The notes under the pieces are model-generated. The model saw nothing but the letters and a program-made list of their open reading frames with translations, did not search any database and was not told where the DNA came from. 64,000 bases of DNA from contig NC_041019.1 in assembly GCF_004193775.1 (NCBI RefSeq), positions 40,382,966 through 40,446,965 on the forward strand, given 5' to 3'. Positions 21,763 to 31,393 of this stretch are shown here, in pieces. Each line of letters opens with the position of its first letter. Position 1 is the stretch's first letter. The DNA is from Glycine soja (taxonomy: Eukaryota; Streptophyta; Magnoliopsida; Fabales; Fabaceae). The position numbers and the translations under genes are program-made.

Positions 21763-24426
21763 GTTGCCCTTCTTTACTTGTCTTTTATTGGAGATAAAAG
21801 GAAAGTAAAGATAAGACACTAATTTCGTTCCTCTCGGTTGACGAGAGTCGCGGGTGACCATAAAATCTCCGCATGCAAATGACTTGTTGTTCCCAGGGGA
21901 ACAAAAGGTGCAGAAGACGATGTCAGTCTCTGCATGCTATCAAGCGTTCTGTCTTACAGATAGCAAAAGAATGTTTATACGGATAACCACTCTGTATTTT
22001 CGCCCGTCAGCGTGACTCAAAAGTCAGTATGACAGATCTTGTGAGCGCGGAAGATGATGTAAATCTCTGCGTGTCAACGGGCTTGTCGGCCGCGATTGAC
22101 GAAGGGCGCAGAATGACCATGATTTGTCTCTATGTGCCATCGGACACAACTGTGTCTGAATGGCAAAAAGGGTGCGGAATGACCATAATTTGTCTTCGCA
22201 TGTCATCGGGCCCGCCGCCTCTGGATGACAAAAGGGCGCAGAATGACCATAATTTGTCTCTGTGTGTCATCGGACACGACTGTGTCTGAATGGCAAAAGG
22301 TGTGCGGAATGACCATAATTTGTCTCCGCATGTCATCGGGCCCGCCGCCTCTGGATGACAAAAGGGTGCAGAATGACCATAATTTGTCTCTGCGTACCAT
22401 CGGACACGACTGTGTCTGAATGGCAAAAAGGTGTGCGGAATGACCATAATTTGTCTCCGCATGTCACATGACCTCAGGGTCAGTATGACAGAGATTGTGG
22501 GGCGGCCGACAAAAGCAAGGCTCTTGCTCCTACATATCCTCCAATGAGGAACTCAGACCTACATAGTTCTGGATAACTTGTGAGACTTGAAAAAGTCTCC
22601 ACCGGAAGATGCTGACATCTCCGGAAAGGGCGCAGATGACCACATTGGCCTCTGCTCATCAATCACACTTGGGGTCACTGAATGACGAGGTGCGGATAAC
22701 CGTAAGGTGTCTCCGCGGGCTACCAGCTCTTAGGTCATGGTAACAAAAAGCGGTGTGGTCGACAAAAGCAAGGCTTTTGCTCCTACATATCCTCAAATGA
22801 GGAACTCAGACCTACGTAGTTCTTGATAACTTGTGAGACTTAAAAAAGTCTTGGTGTTTTCTCCACTAAAATGCAAACATGCTTTAGTAAAGAGACAAAT
22901 ATTCCAACTGATTAGAGCAGTATATGCTTTTTTGAGTGAAAAACAATGCGTCTACCGGGGAAGGAGAATCTGCTGATGAAATTTTCTCATAACCACAAAT
23001 GAGATTTTGGATGTTTAGCATTTCGTTTCTAAATGACCATTTAGAGGAAACACTGGGTTCGACAAAAATAGAAGAAAATCACTCAAAATGTATCAATCTC
23101 GCACAGGTAAGTGTTTCATCCTAATTCCGAACCATAGATATGTCATGACTTGACTTTGCAAATTATTTCCTATCAAATCAAAAATTACATGCGTGATCAT
23201 GGATCAATAGGACTTCCCTTGGGAATGGGTTCTTTTGGTGGGTTTTTCGGCTTTTGATTATTTTGGCCTTTTTCCTTTTCTGTTTTGGTTTAGTGCGGGG
23301 CGAAAAAGTTGCTAGCACACAAGATTTTGGTTGGCAATTAAAGGGAGAAGACCACTTTAGGTCATGGTTTCCTTTCCTTCTTTTCGTTCATTTGGTGAAA
23401 ATTCTGTATTGTTCAGATATTGTCCGGTCCAAAGACCTTTCTACACATTTCTTCTGTTTTCTTTCGATCCTTGATCAGGAGCTTTCTTTCCTTCTCCTTC
23501 TTCTTTTTTATTCTTTCTCCCATTCTTTGATTGGGAATTTCCTTTCTTTTCTTTTTGCTTTCTCTTTGATTGGAAATTTTCCTTTCTTTTCTTTTTTTGC
23601 TTCCGAGGGTAAGGATTGACATTCTCACCCTGGGTCAAGGTTTATGGTGAGTTAGGATTTTGGCTCAAGACTTGTAGAATGGCTAGACATGATACATGTC
23701 AGGGTTTGGTTTGGTTCAAGGATAAAAAGGGATGCCCCAAATTATTTCCATGACACAAATGCAAAAATGATGATTTTGAAATTTTATGCAAAACTGGTCA
23801 TGCATGCACCTATGTGGACACTCAAGTGTCAAATTTTTATGGTCATGTGATGCTAGGGCTCAGGATTCATTTCATCTATTTTAAATCAACCCAATGTTTC
23901 CAAAATATGTTCCTTTATCCATTTGTACATTCATCCGAGTCCATTTTGGGCGTCCGGGGAAATTTCACAGCGTTCACCCTTCAGGTGTACACACATTTTT
24001 TTCAAAAACAAGTTATGATCAATGATGATTTTTTTTCAAAGAAAAGTTGGAAGTCATCTCTTTTCAAAAGCATGTCGGTTTTTTTTTCAGCTAAACAACT
24101 TATTTTTCTTTTCCTTTTCCTCTCTTTTTTCTTACTTGCTCTCTTTTTCATTTTTTTTTCATTTTTTTTTATTTTTATTTTTGTTTGTTTTATTATTATT
24201 TTTTTTGGACGATGTTCCTAAACGAAGAACTCTACATGGTTCCAGAATTTCAAACATCATTAATAGTAATGATATAAACACTAACGCAACAATCCAAACA
24301 AAAATGTATGCGCTGTACAAATGACAATCGAAACAACAAAAACAAACATTAGTCTCTCAAGTCAAAACATAACATAAAAATGATAAAAGAAATATGAAAG
24401 AAAACATGAATCTGGGGATCTCCCAG
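21763..24426 (-). other. 3' UTR of element B
   Basis: Noncoding. From the LTR inward: polypurine tract (minus strand AAAGAAGGG, 21763-21775), a 17-bp imperfect stem-loop (21772-21788 with 21794-21810), one copy of the 200-bp unit that is amplified in C (about 21903-22110), a 65/130-bp repeat (22110-22460), two copies of an LTR-like module (22506-22570, 22756-22823), a pyrimidine-rich stretch (23440-23610) and a T-rich stretch (24055-24210). Confidence 0.75.
22110..22460 (-). repeat. 65/130-bp hairpin repeat in B 3' UTR
   Basis: Units marked by GACCATAATTTGTCT at 22115, 22181, 22245, 22311, 22375 and 22442: alternating steps of 64-67 bp, so a dimer of about 130 bp. Each unit has two inverted repeats, one GCRGA..TCYGC, one TGTCATC..GATGACA or TGCCAT..ATGGCA. 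The unit length is not a multiple of three and stops differ, so it is not coding. Confidence 0.9.
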
Positions 24427-25676
24427 TCATGTAGCTCCACTCCCTCCCAAGAAGTCAAGCAAATCGGCCATCTTCTCGTCCTCGTGGGCCTCCTCTCCAT
24501 CGCCGGGAGCTTCTGGGGGCGCCTCCCCTGCTTGGGCCTCGGGCCAATCCCCGGGCCATGCGACCTTTGCCCTGAACTGGTCTGGAGTAGGGCATGAAAA
24601 AGAAGCGAAGCCCTGGCTCTGCATGCTGAGGCTCAGCTGGTACAAACAATCATGGGTCTGTACATGTGCCCGGTGGTTGGCCGCCTGCTGGCGAACCAAA
24701 TGCCGTAAATACTGCTCCATGTCAAATGACCCAGCCTGGCCAGCCTGATGAGGTGGTGGTGGCGCGCCTGCGGCCTGTGGAGCATCCCTCTGAGCCTATT
24801 TCTGGGTGCAATACTTCTCAATAAAAGCCCGGGTGATGGGCGGCCGAATCACCTTGGTAGGTGTAACGGGGACTCCAAACGACTGGCAGAGTCCTGTGAT
24901 CAGCGCGGGAAATCCCAGGGCCCTGTTGGACTTATCTGGATCCAAAGGGTGCCTGGTAGGCGCCATACCTGCAAAAATATAGATGGCATCAGCGATTAAC
25001 TGAGCCACATGGATGCTCATCCGCGTCAGGATGGCGTACACCAGCTGACACTTCGGCAGGGGGAGTCGGAATTATGGTCGGTGGGCAGGATGTTGCTGAG
25101 CAACAAAGTCATCCATATCTGAGTCAGGGTGGTCATGTTGGTGCGCATAATTCGCACTCGCCTCCCTGCAGCAGTCCGGGCAAAATCCTGCCCCGGTATA
25201 CATAGCAACTGGGCGATGGCCTCCTCATCGAACCCATCAGACCGGTTCCTCCTCTGGCCATACTCGCACTCCTGGCCCTCTTCCAGCACCAACGGATATC
25301 CGAGGAGCTGGCCGATAACATCTGCATCAAATGGGATCCACTGACCCCTCACCCAGGACCTCATGTCACGCACGCCCTCCTCTGTTGGCCAAGCATTGGC
25401 ATAAAACTCAAGGACTACTTCTGGATCGAACTTGGCCATAGGGGTAACCAGTGATGCCCATCGTCGGCGATCTATCTCCTCCTGGAAATCAGTATACTCG
25501 TCATCCCTGAGCTGGACGCATCGCTCCCGGAGAAATGACCATCCCTTGATGGCCTCGAAGCGCTGCTGGTGTACAGCGCTCCTAAAGTGGTGACTGTCAT
25601 ACTCAGGAGCGGAACTAGTTCCTTCGGCCGCCTTGTCCTTCCTGGACCTCTTTGAGGCAAGCTTCCTCGGGGCCAT
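24427..25676 (-). pseudogene. aORF of element B (putative plant transposon protein)
   Basis: About 416 aa, MAPRKLASKRSRKD to DLLDFLGGSGAT, close to the element A copy throughout. One base is missing near 25065 (B has GACTCCCCCTG where A has GACCTCCCTCTG) and a TAG lies near 24799, at the same codon as one in A; the diverged copy in C has CAG there. Conserved blocks: WVRGQWIPFD, LLGYPLVLEEGQECEY, GFDEEAIAQLL, LDPDKSNRALGFPALI, and LVRQQAANHRAHVQ in the C-terminal part. No signal peptide or membrane helix is visible. The start is the first ATG after the CAG acceptor. DNA or RNA binding is only a guess. Confidence 0.8.
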
Positions 25677-25679
25677 TTT

Positions 25680-26884
25680 CTGCGAAGGCAAACATTTGGA
25701 AAGTTAGTTTTACCAAGAAATGCTACTCTTAAAACAAAAATGGCATACAATCTCCTCCAATAAGCACAAACATCAATGTAAATTTAGAGCAAACTCATGC
25801 ACATACTTCCTTACGAACATTCACTCGCACAAGATATTCTTCTAACTAAAAAAATGCACCCATGCACAATCAAGGCACCTTCGTTACCTAGATTATTTAT
25901 ATGTACTTCCTAGGTGTATTTGCTACCTACATCACATGCACTTCCTTGGCTAAATTTACATACATGCTTACTCAAAGCATCTTGGCTACCAAAAATTGCA
26001 CACGTGCACATTCTGGTATTTCTAATACCTATGCATATACAAACTTTGTGATGAATCTTGGCTATCTACACAATAAGGTGCTACATTTCATGCTTTATTC
26101 AAGTGTTTTTGCTACCTAAAGCCGCATGCAAATTCAAGTATATTTTCTTTTGCTGACTAAAATTGTATTCAAATTAAAAGGTATTTTTGCAAGGTATTTT
26201 CTTTACATAACATCCAACATATGTATATTTTTTTGTGAGACATTTTGACTACGAAAAATTACATGTACATACATCCAAGTATTTTGCTACCACACCCAAA
26301 GTGTAAATTGCCAAAGGTATTTTGCTACCTATTCTAAACCTACACATTTATGATGAGCAAAATTCCTAAACATCTAGGCGTAGGGAAATTATCGTAGCGT
26401 GGCTCATAGCTGATTGCTGGCCAAAAAAGGTAACTTTACCCAATATGCACCCCCTCTTGTGTTCTTTTGCATAAAAACTTTGGTTCCTAGGCTTAGGATA
26501 TATGTGGGGAAATTACTCTATCCCTTTCGGAACTGAATGCATGTCCCAAAAAATAGAAAATATGTGCAAACCAAAATACCCCATGGGTTGTTTCCCTACG
26601 AAAATCACGCGCTAATGCCATTGAGGCATTTCACCGAACACTTGGTGGGCGCGCGTTTAGGCATCAATAGCAAGAGAACGGGGACAATGTGGCATGTCCC
26701 ATTGCTTCAAAATGCATCATAGGCCTAGGGCCATCTCATACAAACCCCCAATTCAACCCAATCAAGCAAGAAAACAAACCAAAACTGCCCCACATATTTG
26801 AGCACATTCCCACAATTTAGAGCACCAAAAGGAGATCAAAATACACCAATGAAAAGCTAGAAAGCTTAAGGATGGAATACTTAC
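25680..26884 (-). other. Putative intron before the B aORF
   Basis: On the minus strand: donor CAACAAGTAAGTATT with the GT at 26884-26883, acceptor TTTGCCTTCGCAG ending at 25680, 1,205 bp. Donor context, acceptor and distance to the ATG match element A. It contains AGGTA..TACCT hairpin words (about 25900-26340). Confidence 0.55.
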
Positions 26885-27010
26885 TTGTTGGTGATGAATA
26901 AAAGCGCAAAACGGAATCGAAGAATGCGAAAAGTAGAGATCCTAGGGCTGCAAACTCGTAAATTCCGTGGGTATGGCTTTTGAAAGGGGGGAAAAGAAGT
27001 TTTTGAATGC
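26885..27010 (-). other. Putative noncoding exon 1 of the B aORF
   Basis: About 125 nt between the TATA box region and the GTAAGT donor; the sequence is alignable with 17180-17316 of A (ACGTTTTTGCA.TCAAAAACTT at its 5' end). It has no good ORF. The 5' end is estimated as about 30 nt after the TATA box. Confidence 0.45.
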
Positions 27011-27030
27011 AAAAACGTCCCCCCTTTCGT

Positions 27031-27072
27031 CACTTTTATATTTTGGTGCAGGGGTGGCTCGCCCAGGCGAGC
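27031..27072 (-). promoter_or_regulatory. Internal promoter candidate for the aORF in B
   Basis: Minus strand: AGCTCGCCTGGGCGAGC (27057-27073), a perfect 7-bp inverted repeat, then ACCCCTGCACC, then TATAAAAG (27040-27033). The LTR promoters of the same element use the same GCTCGCCTGGGCGAGC hairpin upstream of TATAAATAG. This is seen in sequence; promoter activity is inferred. Confidence 0.5.
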
Positions 27073-27768
27073 TAACCTGCAATTTTTGTTTTTTTTTTTG
27101 AGGGGAACATTAACCATGTCCCCTCCTTCCTTATGGGTTAGTGTTTTGCCTATTTAAGCCTACTCAAGTTAGAATTAGGCGTTAATTACTAAAAACAAAC
27201 AATGGTAGTAAAATACTGCGAATCCAAAGGATACTGGGCTGCCTTGCGCAGCGTTCTCTGCTTGTTTAGCGCAGAGAAGGGGCAACGATCGGTCGGTTGT
27301 GACCCCATCCCCACTTGCATCCGTTCCTAAGTACCTGCAAGTAATAAACAACCAGGTATGGCCAATCTTGACCGCGTCGTTGTCTTACCTTGATTGGTTT
27401 CTGCTTTTCATGTTTTGTCCCCACCCCAGAAGGTAGCTCAAGATGATCCTGCCCCTGTTTTACCACAACAATATGCATGCGTATGCGTATGCATGAATGT
27501 TTTCAAACGCAGCAAATTTTAGTGAAAGTTGGTTTAGGTTCAATTTTAATTAAGCGCTTGGGGCATCCCATGAACTGAGCGGAAGGGCTCAGGTGATCAC
27601 AAATTAACGCAAGGTTTGAAACCAACGTGAGGACTAAAGCCTCGAATCCACGTTCATTTCTTTTAAAGATTGTAACGAGAGATACAGTAGACGGGGAATC
27701 CCTGGGGGAAATCCAGAAAACACATAAAGATAAAGAACATGCAGCGACATCCTCAATTGCCCCAGATT

Positions 27769-30700
27769 CTAAGCATAATATCGCTTGACGACATCAGAAT
27801 TCACAGGTGAAGGTAGCTCTTCGCCATCCATGTTGGTAAGCACCAGGGCTCCTCCGGAAAAAGCCCTTTTCACAACAAAAGGCCCTTCATAGTTTGGGGC
27901 GCATTTTCCTCGATTGTCCTTGACAGCATGGGACATTTTCTTTAGCACAAGGTCTCCCTCATGGAACTTGCGCAAGCGTACCTTCTTGTCGAATGCACTC
28001 TTCATTCTTTGCTGGTACAAGCGCCCATGACTCATGGCCGTTAAGCGCTTACCCTCAATGAGGTTGAGCTGGTGATAGCGCGTTTGAGCCCACTCTGACT
28101 CCTTTAATCTGGATTCTGCCAAGATCCTTAATGACGGGACTTCTACCTCAAACGGTAACACAGCCTCCATCCCATATACCAATGAGAACGGCGTTGCCCC
28201 AGTTGACGTTCGCACTGAAGTTCGGTAACCGTGTAACGCGAATGGGAGCATTTCGTGCCAATCTCTGTATGACACGGTCATCTTTTGGATAATCTTTTTG
28301 ATATTCTTATTGGCCGCTTCCATGGCTCCATTCATATTTGGCCGGTAGGGTGTGGAATTGTGATGCTAGATTTTAAACTCCTTGCACATTTCCCCCATCA
28401 TCTTGTTATTCAGGTTGGTGTCGTTGTCCGTGATAATCTTCCTTGGCAAACCATATCGGCAGATGATCTCTTTCTTAATGAACCTGACTACCACACCCCT
28501 CGTGACATTGGTATAGGAGGCCGCCTCGACCCACTTGGTAAAATAATCTATCGCTACAAGGATGAAGCGATGACCATTCGAGGCCTTGGGCTCAATGGCC
28601 CCGATGACATTTATTCCCCACATGGAGAAAGGCCAAGGGGCGGACATGACATTCAGAGGATGTGGTGGAGCATTGACATTATCTGCGAACGCTTGACATT
28701 TGTGGCATTTCCTCACATGGACACAATAATCACTTTCCATGGTAAGCCAGTAATAACCTGCTCTGAGGATCTTCCTGGCCATAGCATGCCCGTTGGCGTG
28801 CGTTCCAAACAAGCCCTCATGGACTTCCTCGATCATGTGATTTGCCTCCCTGGCATCCACACACCGCAGGAGTGTCATGTCGTGATTTCTCTTATACAGT
28901 ACGCTTCCGCTCATGAAGAAACCGGCTGCCAACCTTCTCAATGTCCTCTTATCATTGTCGGCAATCTCTGGCGGGTATTCTTTGCTTACGACATATCGCT
29001 TGATGTCGAAATACCAAGGCTTTCCGTCTCGTTCCTCTTCTACTTGGCAACAATGCGCGGGTTTGCCATGACACCAAAATTCAATGTAGGGTAGATCCCC
29101 ATGCGGCGTTAGGTTGAACATAGACGCCAAAGTAGCAAGCGCATCCGCCATTTGATTTTTCTCGCGGGGAACATGATGGAAGAAGATCTCATCAAAGGTC
29201 TTAGCCAATTCATTGATATAGGCTTTGTAGGGTATCAGCTTAGGATCTCTAGTTTCCCATTCCCCTCTCAGCTGATGGATTACCAACGCTGATTCGCCGT
29301 ACACCTTGAGTAGTTTGACATTGGAGTCAATCGCCGCCTGGACGGCCAGGGCACATGCTTCATATTCGGCCATGTTGTTGGTGTAGTCGAATCCTAGCCT
29401 GGCTGTGAAAGGTACACATTGATTGTCCGGAGAGACCAATACTGCCCCAACGCCATGGCCTAGAATGTTTGACCCTCCGTCAAACCATACGGTCCATTTG
29501 TCCCGATCTTCATCCAATTTTTCCTCAAACAAGGCCATGATGTCCTCATCCGGGAATTCAGGATGCATGGGCTGATAGTCGTTAAGAGGCTGTTGAGCCA
29601 AATAATCTGCTAAGGTGCTTCCTTTTATCGCCTTTTGGGTGACGTAAACTATATCAAACTCGGATAGCAGGACTTGCCACCGGGCGATTCGTCCCGTGAG
29701 AGCTGGCTTTTCAAAGATGTACTTAACCGGGTCCATCTTGGATATCAACCAGGTAGTATGGCTCAGCATGTACTGCCTTAGGCGATGGGATGCCCATACT
29801 AAAGCACAACACGTTCTTTCGAGCAAGGAGTAATTCATTTCACAGGTCGTGAATTTCTTACTTAGGTAGTAGCGCGCTCTTTCTTTCCGGATTCGTCATG
29901 TTGCCCCAGCATACACCCCATTGACTCGTCTAAGATTGTCATGTACAAGATGATAGGCCTTCCAGGTACTGGTGGCATAAGCACGGGAGGATTCATAAGG
30001 CACTTCTTGATCCTTCCAAAAGCCTCTTGGCAATCCTCATTCCAGCGATCAATTTGGTTTTTGCGTAAGAGCTTGAACAACGGCTCACAAATGGCGGTGA
30101 GCTGCGATATGAATCTGGCAATATAATTCAAGCGTCCCAGGAAGCCCCGGACTTGCCTCTCAGTACGGGGTTCCGGCATCTCAAGGATGGCCTTCACCTT
30201 TTCGGGGTCTACCTCTATTCCTTTCTGGCTCACGATGAAACCAAGCAATTTCCCTGATTTGACCCCAAAGGTACACTTGGCGGGGTTCAACCTTAATTGA
30301 TATTTCTTAAGCCTTTCGAACAACTTCCGCAGGTTGACAAGGTGTTCTTCCTCGGATTTAGATTTAGCAATTATGTCGTCCACGTAGACCTCGATCTCTT
30401 GATGCATCATATCATGGAACAAAGCTACCATGGCCCGTTGATAAGTTGCCCCGACATTCTTGAGTCCAAAGGACATCACCTTGTAACAGAACGTCCCCCA
30501 CAGGGTGACAAAGGTAGTCTTTTCCATATCCTCTGGCGCTATCTTTATCTGATTGTAACCGGAGAAACCGTCCATGAAGGAAAATAAAGCGAAATTGGCC
30601 GTGTTATCCACGAGGATATCGATGTGTGGCAAAGGAAAATTGTCCTTGGGACTGGCCCGATTCAGGTCCCGATAATCCACACACATTCGTACTTTCCCAT

Positions 30701-31212
30701 CTTTCTTAGGGACCGGTACAATGTTGGCAACCCATTCTGGATACCGAGCGACGGCCAGAAAACCAGCGTCAAATTGCTTCTTCACTTCTTCTTTTATCTT
30801 TAAGGATGTTTCGGGCTTCATCCTTCTCAGTTTTTGCTTTACCGGGGAACACTCGGGATTTAGAGGTAATCGGTGTTGTGCAATGTCAGAACTCAAACCG
30901 GGCATATCTTGGTATGACCAAGCAAAGATGTCTTGGTAGTCTCTTAGCAGGATTATTAATTCTTCACGGATAGGTGCGGTAATACTTGTGCCTATCTTTA
31001 CTTCCCTTTTTCCACTGCCAATTCCCAAGTCTACTAGTTCTGTTTCTTCTTGATGAGGCCCCATTTCTTGGTCCTCATGGGTGACCATCCTTTCTAATTC
31101 TGGGGGAAGTCCCACATCCTCGTTCCCTTCATCTTCCGTTTGATTCGTTTCTTGCTCGAAGTTGATAGGCGGGTCCCAGGTATTAGTACCTTCGGGGGAC
31201 TCGTCATCGGAT
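27769..31212 (-). pseudogene. pol: RT-RNase H-aRNase H-integrase of element B
   Basis: Exon 2 of the gag-pol frame. RT has VPKKDGKVRMCVDYRDLN and EVYVDDIIAKS (about 30370-30395). The RT-linked RNase H is followed by a second RNase H (WTVWFDGGSN..NNMAEYEA, about 29560-29330), as in Tat/Ogre elements. Integrase keeps the H-H-C-C finger (GTHANGHA..CHKCQ) and the second Asp and Glu (TDND, NGAMEAANK). Damage: a small deletion near 29870 shifts the frame between RT and RNase H; the first catalytic Asp of integrase is Asn (WGINVIG, codon 28609-28611, Asp in A); and TAG replaces Gln at 28366-28368. After that the frame is open to 27769. This copy cannot move by its own enzymes. Confidence 0.93.
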
Positions 31213-31393
31213 CTGCCGTTTCAGAAAAAGAAGTAAACATGCAAATGGATGAGAATGGGTAGAGACGTAGGAACAGATGAAGAAAGATCCTTGTATTATA
31301 AATTTAAAAAACAAAATACACAAAGCCTTAACCAAAAGAAAAACTCTAAAGCCTAGGCCCAACTATAGAGCTTTTAAAACCGTAAAGGTTTAC
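31213..31393 (-). other. Putative intron between protease and RT, element B
   Basis: Minus strand: donor ATGTAAACC (GT at 31393-31392), acceptor CTGAAACGGCAG ending at 31213, 181 bp. The gag-protease frame hits its TAA inside the donor. Splicing joins in phase 2 to a frame that is open through the RT start. The same phase and place appear in A. Confidence 0.65.

Noticed and set aside
23814..24324. Phe-rich membrane-like ORFs at 23814-24324
   Set aside because: They arise from the T-rich tract of the B 3' UTR and are antisense to the element.
24427..25676. aORF as an envelope gene
   Set aside because: No signal peptide, no membrane helix and no cysteine-rich ectodomain; only the position after pol would suggest it.
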